Source of the DNA: Xenorhabdus miraniensis
GTDB lineage: Bacteria; Pseudomonadota; Gammaproteobacteria; Enterobacterales; Enterobacteriaceae
Length of the DNA: 13,379 bases
Direction: 5' to 3'
NCBI RefSeq assembly: GCF_002632615.1
Contig: NZ_NITZ01000044.1
Span: 1 to 13,379, forward strand
Below, in pieces: positions 1 through 6,544 of this stretch (the first letter of the stretch is position 1; each line of letters begins with the position of its first letter). The translations under genes and the position numbers were made by a program. Below the pieces are notes generated by a model. It saw only the letters and a program-made list of their open reading frames with translations. It did no database searches and was not told the origin of the DNA.

Positions 1-57
1 AGAACCAGCAGTGTTATTCTCATTTAGACCTAAAAGGGTGACTGTTAACTTTTTCAT
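1..57 (-). CDS. Partial CDS, N-terminus of an unidentified phage protein
   Basis: Reading leftward, an ATG at 57 follows a Shine-Dalgarno-like AGGAAA and opens a frame of 19 codons (starting MKKLTVTLLG) that stays open to the window edge. The rest lies outside, so no function can be given. It starts just beyond the terminator at 86-115, so it is probably transcribed separately from the Tad2-like gene or by read-through of a late transcript. It could also be a chance short frame. Confidence 0.5.
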   Translation of the reverse strand, partial: MKKLTVTLLGLNENNTAGS

Positions 58-85
58 TTCTGGTTTCCTGACTTTATGATGACAA

Positions 86-115
86 AACAAAAAGGCCACG
101 CCGGAGCGCAGCCTT
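86..115 (-). terminator. Intrinsic terminator after the Tad2-like gene
   Basis: On the minus strand a 10-bp stem (AAGGCTGCGC with GCGTGGCCTT, two G-T wobbles) closes a four-base TCCG loop and is followed by TTTTTG. It lies 27 bp past the stop codon of the gene at 142-888. Together with the promoter-like sequence upstream of that gene, it makes the gene an independent transcription unit. Confidence 0.8.
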
Positions 116-141
116 GAATTCAGTGTGTGGATTTGAGTAAT

Positions 142-888
142 TTATTTATCAATCCAGTCGAGGCAAAAGTTTTGGGGTTGCCCAGTTTTTTGCATTTGTT
201 GCAGTAAAGCACCTAGCTTTTGTGCCTCGGAATTTTGATACGAAAATTCGTAATCATAAGGTCCACTTCCCTCATGATGTCCTAGTTGTGCCCTGCCAAG
301 ATTATAAGACTCATTATTAACCACCACCCGAAGTTCTTTATTTTGGAAGAGAGCTCCTACTTTTTGGTAACTATCCTCATCTTGTTTGGTGGATATATTA
401 ATATAAAGCGTGTTACTTTTTTCACCCCAACTGAATGAAGATATTTCCGTAATATCTATCTCATTATTTGAAGTTATATTTAAAGCGCCCATAGTACGCG
501 GCCAACCAACTAGGCTATCTGATATATACCCCCAGCCTATATTCCCAAAATGACTAGATGTTTCAGTTCCTGATATAAGATTAAAAGACAACTTGCAATC
601 CATCAGGCTCCAATCACAAGCCAACATATCTTCTTGTGTTGGCTGCCAATGATCTGGATTGTTTGGCGTATATTTTTCAATATAAGGATCGCCATCAGGT
701 ATACCAGCAAGGCGTATATATTCAACAGGAAAATTCCAGTCACTACGGTATAATTTATTACCTAAGTAGACTTGAATCATTGCCCACGGGTATGAGCCGA
801 CAGGTGCAACTGTGTCATTAATTTTGACTTTATATTGCTCAGGATCAAACGGGCATTGTTTATTTTCCAGCTTATTAACGTCAGACAT
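142..888 (-). CDS. Protein with N-terminal Tad2-like (DUF2829) domain, putative Thoeris anti-defence protein
   Basis: The protein has 248 residues. Residues about 33-97 read like a DUF2829 domain: PWAMIQ at 34-39, YRSDWN at 47-52, EYIRL at 56-60, and the hallmark W-Q-P-T-Q-E-D-M-L-A-C-D-W at 81-93. DUF2829 is the family of Tad2, a phage protein that sequesters the cyclic-ADP-ribose-type signal made by Thoeris defence; many databases name it MW1434 family toxin. Tad2 proteins are usually below about 100 residues. Here some 150 extra residues of predicted beta-rich sequence follow, which I cannot assign. GAGGG five bases before the ATG supports the start. Own promoter and own terminator flank the gene, as in phage morons. 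Domain assignment is good; the anti-Thoeris role is inferred. Confidence 0.75.
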   Translation of the reverse strand: MSDVNKLENKQCPFDPEQYKVKINDTVAPVGSYPWAMIQVYLGNKLYRSDWNFPVEYIRLAGIPDGDPYIEKYTPNNPDHWQPTQEDMLACDWSLMDCKLSFNLISGTETSSHFGNIGWGYISDSLVGWPRTMGALNITSNNEIDITEISSFSWGEKSNTLYINISTKQDEDSYQKVGALFQNKELRVVVNNESYNLGRAQLGHHEGSGPYDYEFSYQNSEAQKLGALLQQMQKTGQPQNFCLDWIDK

Positions 889-948
889 AAGTCCCTCACT
901 TTATTATTCGTTAAAGGTCATTTCATCCTATTGCTAACTAGCCAGTTA

Positions 949-977
949 ATATTACTTAGGTCAGGTTCTTATCTCAA
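949..977 (-). promoter_or_regulatory. Putative promoter of the Tad2-like gene
   Basis: On the minus strand TTGAGA (977-972) and TAATAT (954-949) are separated by 17 bases, close to sigma-70 consensus. The -10 lies about 60 bases before the ATG at 888. The 207-bp gap 889-1095 that holds it has no other gene that I can see. Confidence 0.5.
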
Positions 978-1095
978 TTGAATAACCCATGACAGAATCA
1001 ATACACATTAAAATATGGTCGTGCATTATAAAATCTGTTTATTGGTCGAGTGCATGATTCAGTGAGTTGTAAATTCGAAGTTTGATGCTGATAGT

Positions 1096-1410
1096 TTATT
1101 TACCGCTCGGCTTCTCTCTTACCAACCAATAGCGATCCATTTCTTCCGGTGTGGCTTTCTGGTCTTCGAACGCATCACTGATTTTCAAACCATCGGGTAA
1201 TAGCGCCCATGCGACATAGAAATACCGGGGTTCAAACTCGTCGCCTATCCATCGATAAATGCCAGCGTATTCCCCTTCCCAAAAATGCACATAGCCAATA
1301 TGCCAGCCATCGCAAGGATTGCAGACCAACACTTCTTTGCCATCCATATCAGGCGTGGGCTGTTCAGATGCAGGACGGATAACTAAGGATTCTGTGACTG
1401 GTGCAGACAT
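1096..1410 (-). CDS. Small phage protein resembling DUF551
   Basis: The protein has 104 residues. Its core follows the pattern seen in DUF551-type phage proteins: a polar start, P-T-P-D-M-D-G-K-E-V-L-V (about residues 18-29), an aromatic middle and Y-V-A-W-A-L-L-P-D-G-L (about 64-74), matching the usual 'lP..g..VLv...WmpLP' layout. The function of that family is unknown. The ATG at 1410 has GGGGGA five bases upstream. It is the first gene after the terminator at 1428-1451, so its expression probably depends on read-through by the Q-type protein. The family call is from pattern only; an unrelated small protein is possible. Confidence 0.6.
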   Translation of the reverse strand: MSAPVTESLVIRPASEQPTPDMDGKEVLVCNPCDGWHIGYVHFWEGEYAGIYRWIGDEFEPRYFYVAWALLPDGLKISDAFEDQKATPEEMDRYWLVREKPSGK

Positions 1411-1427
1411 TCATTCCCCCAGAAAGC

Positions 1428-1451
1428 AAAAAAACCCCGCCAAAGCGAGGT
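1428..1451 (-). terminator. Intrinsic terminator downstream of the Q-type gene (tR'-like)
   Basis: On the minus strand ACCTCGC pairs with GCGGGGT around a TTTG loop and runs into seven T residues (1434-1428). It stands between the antiterminator gene and the next gene on that strand. This is where lambda places the terminator that Q overcomes, so it may be a Q-controlled gate to late genes. Confidence 0.8.
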
Positions 1452-1529
1452 CTGAAAATTCGATAAGCTGTGTGACATTGCTATCACTCTTATCACAATA
1501 GCAGCATTTTTACGATCGTAAAGCTATTT
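1452..1529 (-). promoter_or_regulatory. Inverted-repeat-rich leader between Q-type gene and terminator, candidate Q-response region
   Basis: This gap holds a perfect 14-bp palindrome TTTACGATCGTAAA (1509-1522). It also holds TGCTAT...ATAGCA arms enclosing a GTGATA-AGA-GTGATA direct repeat (about 1480-1505). TTGAAA at 1533-1528 could be a -35, but only weak -10 matches follow at 15-17 bases. The position matches that of the late promoter and qut site in lambdoid phages; the assignment rests mainly on position. Confidence 0.35.
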
Positions 1530-1949
1530 TCAAAAGTTACTGCATAATTGGTGTGCGTTAATCCCCTGCGGTTCTAACTGGACGTATTTGTCTATTTCCA
1601 GTGAAACATCCAGCATCATTAACATACCTTCAATAACCCCCTCTGCCTTTTGTAGCCTTTTCCCGATATGGGTATCAGAACATTCATGATCCTGCGCTAA
1701 TTGCATAAACGTCTTACCGAATACGTAATAATCGAAGAGTAAATCATGGGCTTCGCTATTGTTCTTGTTCAGTCTTGCCATGCAACCGGAAATGATAATG
1801 GCATCATCATCACAACATTGTGGGCGAGACTTAACCCGGTTCGGGATCAGCCCCTTAAACCCTGCCGCAATGGATGACCAGTAAACGCCATCACTGTTAT
1901 CAGCCGCCCATGCGCCCCAGCGTTCCATCACTAATTGAATATCACGCAT
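1530..1949 (-). CDS. Q-type phage antitermination protein
   Basis: The protein has 139 residues and matches the Phage_antitermQ family (PF06530). Seen are the N-terminal [15 protein letters not shown], then [10 protein letters not shown] (about 25-34), S-R-P-Q-C-C-D-D-D (41-49), and a helix-turn-helix-like stretch (about 78-108) ending in K-A-E-G-V-I-E-G. Such proteins load on RNA polymerase at the late promoter and let it pass terminators into lysis and structural genes. A GTG six bases upstream is possible, but the ATG at 1949 has GGGGGAG at good distance and gives the family's usual N-terminus. It overlaps the preceding gene by 8 bases (ATGCGTGA), so translation is probably coupled. It ends the replication operon, as in lambdoid phages. 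Confidence 0.92.
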   Translation of the reverse strand: MRDIQLVMERWGAWAADNSDGVYWSSIAAGFKGLIPNRVKSRPQCCDDDAIIISGCMARLNKNNSEAHDLLFDYYVFGKTFMQLAQDHECSDTHIGKRLQKAEGVIEGMLMMLDVSLEIDKYVQLEPQGINAHQLCSNF

Positions 1950-2802
1950 TCGCACACTCCCCCACCAGATTGAGGATAATCTTGTCGGTCAGTTCATGAT
2001 CATGGAAGCGCTCTTCCTCCAGCACCCATTTGCAGACGTCAATAGCTTCCTGACGGTTCACGGCTTGAATGGTGGCGAGTTTCTTTTCAAGGTAATCTTC
2101 CCGGTCATAGATATAGTATCGCTCATCACCGTACCCGCCCGGATCAAGTTCCTTATCAGCCACATTGCGCATCTGACAGAGCCAGTCCCAGTAAAGAAAC
2201 TCACGCACCACATCAGACAAGGTATGCGGTTCAGGAAGCTGCTCAGCAAAGCCTTTCGCCGTGGCCTTGCGCAATTTATCGGTTTCATTAACCCGATCAC
2301 CGCGCATGCAGCCTTCTGCTAATTCTTTCTCGTTCCAGTAGTAACCCGCCTCGTAGATTTCCGCCAATTCCCCCACCAGCATTAACTTTTCCGGCTTAGT
2401 CAGTTCCAGTGCGGCTTCATAGCTTTCAAAGGTTGCCCTGACTTTCGCTGCATCGCTGATCTGCGTTTTCGCCCGATCAATATAGCCCTGCGGGTTATCC
2501 ATGCTGAACGTGCCAAAGGCAACCTGAAAAGCTGCTGTACCTGATTTCATCAGGTAATCAGCATATTTTTTCTGAGCTTCCTTGGGGGTAATTTTCAGTT
2601 TCTTCAGCGCGGTTTCTGCCGCCCCAAGGTGGGCGGGTTCATTGGTTTTGATGACCTCCAGTACCCACAGGTAAGCATCCACCTGTTTATTGCCGGTGAT
2701 CTTGCGCTGAACAGGTAACGGCTTCACGGTTGCCAGTGCCGTACTGTAACGTGGCTCAGGGATAGTAAAGAGTGTCTTGTGTGTTAAGTTGTCCATCATC
2801 AT
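1942..2802 (-). CDS. Unidentified helical phage protein between helicase and Q-type genes
   Basis: About 286 residues from the ATG at 2802 (M-M-M-D-N-L-T-H-K). AGGGGA lies 4 to 10 bases before three consecutive ATG codons, so the exact start is 2802, 2799 or 2796. An earlier ATG at 2817 overlaps the helicase stop as TAATG and is also possible. The sequence is soluble, rich in charged residues and looks mainly alpha-helical, with no transmembrane segment or clear catalytic motif. I do not recognise the family. Its place at the end of a DnaC-DnaB cassette suggests a replication accessory role, but nothing in the sequence proves it. Confidence 0.85.
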   Translation of the reverse strand: MMMDNLTHKTLFTIPEPRYSTALATVKPLPVQRKITGNKQVDAYLWVLEVIKTNEPAHLGAAETALKKLKITPKEAQKKYADYLMKSGTAAFQVAFGTFSMDNPQGYIDRAKTQISDAAKVRATFESYEAALELTKPEKLMLVGELAEIYEAGYYWNEKELAEGCMRGDRVNETDKLRKATAKGFAEQLPEPHTLSDVVREFLYWDWLCQMRNVADKELDPGGYGDERYYIYDREDYLEKKLATIQAVNRQEAIDVCKWVLEEERFHDHELTDKIILNLVGECANA

Positions 2803-2816
2803 GCTTTCCCCTGTCA

Positions 2817-4178
2817 TTAAAGTGCCTTGTTGGCATAACGGCGTTCTTTTTGTTTGGCTTGTTGCTGCATCCGGCACACTTCGGCGGCAGATACCTGATC
2901 AGTCGGCAGGTAATGTCCGTGCCTGAATTCCTGATAGACGGTACCGGTTTCCCCGTGACGGTTCTTATCCAGAATGATTTCAGCGTATTTTTTGGCGGGG
3001 CTGAGTGGGTTGTATACCGCATCCCGATAGGTAAAGATGATACGATCCGCATCCTGCTCCAGTGAGCCGGAATCACGCAAGTCAGCAGCAACGGGACGGC
3101 GCTGATTTAATGGACGTTTATCAACATCCCTGGATAATTGACTCAATGCGGTGACCGGGGTATGCAGGCGTTTAGCCAACCCTTTGAGCGCTTTCGATAT
3201 CTCAGCCACCGCCAAATCGTGACGATCGGCTTTGGGCTTTTTAATCAGTCCCAGATAGTCCACGAAAATCCCCCTCAGATTGGGATAGCGGCGCTTGTGA
3301 GTTTCACTAATGGCGCAGATTTGTTCGATACTCAGGTTACTGGCATCCAGTATATGGATATCCCGATCCATCAACGAGCCGAGCGCGTCCCCAATCCGTC
3401 CCCAGTCTTCATCATACAAGTCGCAGTTCCTGAGTTTGGAGACTGGCATGTGCGCCGATCCTGCCACCATGCGTTCAGCAATTTGTTGAGCGGCCATTTC
3501 CATAGAAAACAACAATGCGCTGCCCCCATCACGGGTCATGCCGTCAATCATGCACAAGGCCAGCTCTGTTTTTCCCATACCTGGACGTCCGCCCAGCAAT
3601 ATCAGATCGGTCGGATTAAACCCGCCCGTCATCTCATCCAGTGGCGCGATCCCCGTAAAGACCATGCCTGTTTTCCCCTGGTTGCGGGATTCCAATGTTT
3701 CGACGTAACCATCAAGCAGCGTGCCAATCGAAACGGGCTGTAAACTGCCATCACCCCGGGATAATCCGCTGAACTGAGAGGCAAAGGCGTCGATCAGTTC
3801 TTCCGCCTGAGTATGATTACTGCATTCCTGAATATCTTTCTGGTAGCGGCTAATGAGTTCAGTTACCTGACGCACGCGCCAGTAACTCATGACCTTCTCA
3901 GCATAGCCTTTCAAATTCGCCTGCCAGACAGGGGTGTTAGCCAGTTCCAGTAAGTTAGCCAGGGTGCCCCTTTCCTCCCCCATCGCATCCGCAATGAAAA
4001 AGGGATCGATGATGGCACTGCCCAGCGCCTGCTTTTTGATTTCCCTATATACCCGACGCAGGTAAGTGGAATTGAACGCCTCGTCTGGCAGGGTTGCCAG
4101 CACGTCATACGCATCCGGTGTGGCCCCGCCCGACAGCAAGCCGCTAAGCACGGCCACTTCTAAATCATACTCATTCAT
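2817..4178 (-). CDS. DnaB-type replicative DNA helicase
   Basis: The protein has 453 residues. An N-terminal helical domain (about 1-105, beginning with the typical leucine-rich 'L..LL.GG...D' start) is followed by a RecA-like helicase domain. Walker A is G-R-P-G-M-G-K-T at 197-204; F-S-M-E-M at 224-228 supplies the likely catalytic glutamate. Walker B is G-I-F-V-D-Y-L-G at 303-310; A-L-S-Q-L-S-R at 344-350 and D-L-R-D-S-G-S-L-E-Q-D-A-D at 366-378 are the later DnaB motifs. It would form a hexamer that unwinds the phage fork. The ATG overlaps the DnaC-like stop as ATGA, and AGGAGG lies inside the end of that gene, a sign of coupled translation. Length is normal for the family, so it looks intact. 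Confidence 0.95.
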   Translation of the reverse strand: MNEYDLEVAVLSGLLSGGATPDAYDVLATLPDEAFNSTYLRRVYREIKKQALGSAIIDPFFIADAMGEERGTLANLLELANTPVWQANLKGYAEKVMSYWRVRQVTELISRYQKDIQECSNHTQAEELIDAFASQFSGLSRGDGSLQPVSIGTLLDGYVETLESRNQGKTGMVFTGIAPLDEMTGGFNPTDLILLGGRPGMGKTELALCMIDGMTRDGGSALLFSMEMAAQQIAERMVAGSAHMPVSKLRNCDLYDEDWGRIGDALGSLMDRDIHILDASNLSIEQICAISETHKRRYPNLRGIFVDYLGLIKKPKADRHDLAVAEISKALKGLAKRLHTPVTALSQLSRDVDKRPLNQRRPVAADLRDSGSLEQDADRIIFTYRDAVYNPLSPAKKYAEIILDKNRHGETGTVYQEFRHGHYLPTDQVSAAEVCRMQQQAKQKERRYANKAL

Positions 4179-4759
4179 ACTGTTTCCCTCCTGTAGCTTT
4201 CCCAGTCAAATGCCAACACCGTGCCGCCCTGAAACAACCGATCCAGCGTCCTGTCACCCAAGAATTGAGCCAGCTCGGTCACGGGCAAATTGCTTATCAG
4301 GATGGTGGGTAACAGGTCTTCATAGCGGTTATTCAGCACCTCAAACAAAATGTTGCGCTCGGATTCTGTGCCGTATTGCACCCCAATTTCATCAATCACC
4401 AGTAAATCCCGTTCACTGTAAAATTGCAGGGTATCGTATTCACTCATGCCGCCTTCGCCGTTCCATGAGCGACGGAAAGCGCGAATGATGCGGGATGCCG
4501 TGGTAATAAAAACGTCTTCACCCCCCTCGGTGGCAATCTCACGACAAACAGCCACGGCCAGATGAGTTTTTCCCGTTCCCTGGCGCCCGCACAGGATCAA
4601 CCCTTCCCCGCCAGCCTTGCGGTCTGCCCATGTCTGGACATAGCCCTGACAGGTTTTCAGGTTGCGTTCCGCCTCTGGATTTTGCGGCTGATAGGTATCG
4701 AAGGTTGCCTGAGCAAAACGAGGAGCGATGTTCAGTGTTCCGAAATTATTTATCCCCAT
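4175..4759 (-). CDS. DnaC-type helicase loader ATPase
   Basis: The protein has 194 residues and is a AAA+ ATPase. Walker A is G-R-Q-G-T-G-K-T at 58-65, Walker B L-L-V-I-D-E at 119-124, sensor 1 T-I-L-I-S-N at 152-157, and the arginine-finger region G-D-R-T-L-D-R-L at 168-175. This is the layout of E. coli DnaC and prophage relatives such as YdaV, which load the helicase. It is about 50 residues shorter than DnaC at the N-terminus, the part that contacts the helicase, so it may be adapted to the DnaB-type protein next to it. AGGTGAGGT before the ATG and a 15-base gap from the O-like stop support the start. Confidence 0.92.
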   Translation of the reverse strand: MGINNFGTLNIAPRFAQATFDTYQPQNPEAERNLKTCQGYVQTWADRKAGGEGLILCGRQGTGKTHLAVAVCREIATEGGEDVFITTASRIIRAFRRSWNGEGGMSEYDTLQFYSERDLLVIDEIGVQYGTESERNILFEVLNNRYEDLLPTILISNLPVTELAQFLGDRTLDRLFQGGTVLAFDWESYRRETV

Positions 4760-4774
4760 GACCTCACCTGAATA

Positions 4775-5551
4775 TCAAAGATTCTTTGTCCAGTGCGCAC
4801 CGTGCGCTTCGTAGTGTTTGTGTTCAAAGCCCGTGTGTGTATTGGCTTGCTGTGCCCGTTTGGGCTTGTCGGGAAATAACCCCTGCCAGCTATTGGCGAT
4901 GGAGGTACAAATCACCCCGTCGGGATCTGAGCACTCCGCCAGTTGTTTAGCCTGCTGCCTGCAACTCGTTTCCGTCAGGGGCTTTTTGATTTCCTGCCTG
5001 AACTTCACCCAGTCTGCCCAGGTCTCCGCACTGACGTTATCTGGCTTGGCCGTCAATGGATCGAATTTAGCTTTTTTTCCTTGCCCAGCCCCTTGAGGGG
5101 TAAGGGGTATATTAGGTTCTTTGACTGGTTCATTGACTGGTTCAAAAGAGTGACTGGTTCTGGTGCCATCTGACGGCATAGGGGGTATGTCACCTGACGG
5201 CACAGGGGTGTCAGCAGATAGCATAGGGCTGCCAACAGGTGGCACAGGGGGTATGCTTTTTGGTGACACAGGGTCAGCAGATAAATTCAGGTAATAGACA
5301 TTCGAGGCATTCCCTTTCCCGTTGTGATTACCCAGCCGGTTTTCCTTGATAAGCAAGCCCATCTTAATCAGGGCATCAATGTGACTTCGCACTGCGCTTT
5401 TGCTGCATTCGCAGTGATCTGCAATATGCTGATATGAGGGCCAGCATTCCCCTTTATCATTGGCATTGTCGGCTAACTTAATGAGCACAAGCTTTCTCAG
5501 GTGAGAACCTACCTTAATGCTCATTGCCTTGGCCATTAAACTCATACTCAT
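4775..5551 (-). CDS. O-like phage replication initiator with N-terminal winged helix
   Basis: The protein has 258 residues. Residues about 12-75 form a winged-helix domain of the HTH_36 type (L-V-L-I-K-L-A-D-N-A-N-D-K-G at 21-34, W-P-S-Y-Q-H-I-A at 37-44, K-S-A-V-R-S-H-I at 51-58, M-G-L-L at 64-67). A proline-rich linker (about 92-150) has P-V or P-M every seven or eight residues. The C-terminal part carries A-E-T-W-A-D-W-V (175-182) and S-W-Q-G-L-F-P (221-227), common in phage initiators that pair with DnaC/DnaB. It should bind the origin and recruit the loader-helicase complex. GGAG eight bases before the ATG supports the start. The linker DNA carries iteron-like repeats, as lambda ori lies inside O. 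Confidence 0.87.
   Translation of the reverse strand: MSMSLMAKAMSIKVGSHLRKLVLIKLADNANDKGECWPSYQHIADHCECSKSAVRSHIDALIKMGLLIKENRLGNHNGKGNASNVYYLNLSADPVSPKSIPPVPPVGSPMLSADTPVPSGDIPPMPSDGTRTSHSFEPVNEPVKEPNIPLTPQGAGQGKKAKFDPLTAKPDNVSAETWADWVKFRQEIKKPLTETSCRQQAKQLAECSDPDGVICTSIANSWQGLFPDKPKRAQQANTHTGFEHKHYEAHGAHWTKNL
5122..5160. repeat. Three direct copies of TGACTGGTTC in the O-like gene
   Basis: TGACTGGTTC occurs at 5122-5131, 5134-5143 and 5151-5160. On the coding strand they encode the Glu-Pro-Val segments of the linker. They adjoin the iteron-like array at 5172-5273 on its C-terminal side. They could be part of an origin or merely reflect repetitive protein sequence. Confidence 0.6.
5172..5273. 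repeat. Five iteron-like repeats, candidate phage replication origin
   Basis: A 12-mer of form GRYRRCAYAGGG occurs at 5172, 5196, 5217, 5238 and 5262, with start spacings of 24, 21, 21 and 24 bases, about two helical turns. On the coding strand each gives a Pro-Val or Pro-Met unit of the O-like protein's linker. Lambda-type origins are arrays of about 20-bp iterons inside the initiator gene, at the same relative place. Origin activity is inferred from this parallel. Confidence 0.5.
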
Positions 5552-5569
5552 ACAGATTGCTCCGTTACA

Positions 5570-5653
5570 TCACCACAGACCACATCCACGCACCCCAGAT
5601 CGGAGCACCACCAGCGCCATGAGATAAACCACGGCTGACTGAAACTTATTCAT
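5570..5653 (-). CDS. Possible 27-residue hydrophobic small protein
   Basis: An ATG at 5653 overlaps the end of the Cro-like gene by eight bases (ATGAATAA) and opens 27 codons ending in TGA at 5570. The peptide begins M-N-K-F-Q and has a hydrophobic run S-A-V-V-Y-L-M-A-L-V-V-L (residues 6-17), then R-S-G-V-R-G-C-G-L-W, so it could be a tiny membrane peptide. It fills the gap between Cro-like and O-like genes where lambda has cII; it has no resemblance to CII. Overlap with the upstream gene would allow coupled translation. It may also be chance. Confidence 0.4.
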   Translation of the reverse strand: MNKFQSAVVYLMALVVLRSGVRGCGLW

Positions 5654-5867
5654 GAGCTAGCCTCTCAGGTGGTGGGAACACATCATCTAGCGTGATCTCA
5701 ATTCCTTGCTCTCTGAAAGCAGAAACTATTGTTCTACATATAGCCAGATCAGGGGTGCGCCTTCCGTTCTCGTAATGTCCTATTGCACCAGGGGTACAAC
5801 CTACTATTTCAGCTAACCCTTTTCGGGTGATCCCTAAATCACTTCTAATTTTTTTTATCTTGTTCAT
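5646..5867 (-). CDS. Cro-like XRE-family repressor
   Basis: The protein has 73 residues and is almost all one helix-turn-helix domain: residues 11-37 read L-G-I-T-R-K-G-L-A-E-I-V-G-C-T-P-G-A-I-G-H-Y-E-N-G-R-R. The ATG at 5867 has a perfect AGGAGG six bases upstream; longer upstream readings lack this. It is the first gene of the leftward replication operon and diverges from the CI-like gene. The recognition-helix region G-A-I-G-H-x-x-N-G-R-R is nearly the same as in the CI-like protein, so both probably bind the same palindromes, as Cro and CI do. Role by analogy: turns down the repressor promoter during lytic growth. Confidence 0.88.
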   Translation of the reverse strand: MNKIKKIRSDLGITRKGLAEIVGCTPGAIGHYENGRRTPDLAICRTIVSAFREQGIEITLDDVFPPPERLAHE

Positions 5868-5885
5868 TTCGCTCCTCCTGACCAA

Positions 5886-5913
5886 ATAATACATAATGTA
5901 TCCAATATAGCAA
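5886..5913 (-). promoter_or_regulatory. Promoter of the Cro-like/replication operon (PR-like)
   Basis: On the minus strand TTGCTA (5913-5908) and TATTAT (5891-5886) are 16 bases apart. The operator-like palindrome 5889-5901 covers the -10. The start of transcription would be about 5879, leaving a short leader with AGGAGG before the ATG at 5867. Confidence 0.6.
5889..5901. promoter_or_regulatory. Operator-like palindrome 1 (OR region)
   Basis: ATACATAATGTAT is a perfect palindrome about a central A. It is the best copy of a 13-bp motif, RTACRNNNTGTWT, found three times here and twice at 6545-6582. It overlaps the leftward -10, so binding should silence the Cro-like operon. Confidence 0.7.
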
Positions 5914-5920
5914 TACTAAG

Positions 5921-5933
5921 ATACAATATGTTT
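5921..5933. promoter_or_regulatory. Operator-like palindrome 2 (OR region)
   Basis: ATACAATATGTTT keeps the ATACA left arm and has one change in the right arm. It sits between the two divergent promoters and just upstream of the -35 (5935-5940) of the CI-like gene. Bound repressor here could help or hinder that promoter. Confidence 0.55.
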
Positions 5934-5934
5934 A

Positions 5935-5962
5935 TTGATGAAATGGATACGATTTGTATAAT
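5935..5962 (+). promoter_or_regulatory. Promoter of the CI-like gene (PRM-like), giving a leaderless mRNA
   Basis: TTGATG (5935-5940) and a consensus TATAAT (5957-5962) are 16 bases apart. Only six bases separate the -10 from the ATG at 5969, so transcription should begin at or next to the start codon, without a Shine-Dalgarno site. Lambda cI from PRM is also leaderless. Confidence 0.65.
5947..5959. promoter_or_regulatory. Operator-like palindrome 3 (OR region)
   Basis: ATACGATTTGTAT matches the motif with one arm mismatch. It overlaps the spacer and first bases of the -10 of the CI-like promoter, so binding should shut that promoter off, as Cro does at lambda OR3. Confidence 0.6.
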
Positions 5963-5968
5963 TAAGGT

Positions 5969-6376
5969 ATGAATATGAACTGGTTTGATATGGCCAAAGA
6001 CCGAATGAAGGTTGATGGCATCACATACGACAAATTAGCTGAACACCTTGGCATGACACGAGGTGCGATAGGCCACTGGTTAAACGGAAGGAGGGAACCA
6101 TCAGTTAAAGATATTGCTGCAATCCTAGATTTTATAGGAATTAAGCAGGTTATCTTAAACTCCGATGGCACCGTTTCCGCATTAGGAGAGCAAACACCTC
6201 ACGCCGTTAGTATCGAACCCACCCTAGCCAAAGAGCACGAAGAACTATTGAGTTTGTTTGACAGCCTTCCATCAGAGGAAGCGGATCGTTTTTTACGCGA
6301 ATTGAGGGCAAAGTCGGCACATTTTAATGCGATTTTTGCCGAAATGCTGGCGAAGAGAGGCAGTAAAACACGTTAG
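5969..6376 (+). CDS. CI-like HTH repressor without peptidase domain
   Basis: The protein has 135 residues. An XRE helix-turn-helix lies at about 17-43 (T-Y-D-K-L-A-E-H-L-G-M-T-R-G-A-I-G-H-W-L-N-G-R-R). A short helical tail follows (about 88-115, E-L-L-S-L-F-D-S-L-P-S-E-E-A-D-R-F-L), probably for dimer or tetramer contacts. Lambda CI has about 237 residues and a C-terminal S24 autoprotease; here that domain and its Ala-Gly cleavage site are missing, so RecA-triggered self-cleavage is not expected. It diverges from the Cro-like gene and is followed by a terminator. Start: first of two close ATG codons (5969, 5975), chosen because of the tightly placed -10. It most likely holds the lysogenic state. 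Confidence 0.85.
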   Translation: MNMNWFDMAKDRMKVDGITYDKLAEHLGMTRGAIGHWLNGRREPSVKDIAAILDFIGIKQVILNSDGTVSALGEQTPHAVSIEPTLAKEHEELLSLFDSLPSEEADRFLRELRAKSAHFNAIFAEMLAKRGSKTR

Positions 6377-6449
6377 CAGAAGAACTTTACTCTGTAAATC
6401 ATAACGCTGAAAAATGTTATACTGATCATAATTTTCTTTACATATATAT

Positions 6450-6473
6450 AAAGCCACCAATGGTGGCTTTTTT
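6450..6473 (+). terminator. Intrinsic terminator after the CI-like gene
   Basis: AAAGCCACC (6450-6458) and GGTGGCTTT (6462-6470) form a perfect 9-bp stem with an AAT loop and a T run to 6473. It ends the repressor transcript before the next promoter. The rest of 6377-6624 holds the operators and promoter listed separately, and no gene. Confidence 0.9.
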
Positions 6474-6544
6474 ATTGTCCATTCTGATGATGATGCAATC
6501 TCTTTCGTTACATTTTTTATTCAACGCACATATTTAAAAAAATG

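Noticed and set aside
142..888. Type I toxin-antitoxin toxin, the database name often given to DUF2829 proteins
   Set aside because: No small hydrophobic toxin or antisense RNA feature is seen; the Tad2 relation explains the domain better.
3138..3743. 201-codon open frame on the plus strand
   Set aside because: It is fully antisense to the DnaB-type helicase gene, has no ribosome site and no recognisable domain; the helicase frame explains the sequence.
4066..4488. 140-codon open frame on the plus strand
   Set aside because: Antisense across the DnaB-like/DnaC-like junction, cysteine- and serine-rich shadow sequence.
5089..5100. CCCCT-TG-AGGGG inverted repeat in the O-like gene
   Set aside because: Short, with a two-base loop that cannot fold well, and within coding sequence; no role can be supported.
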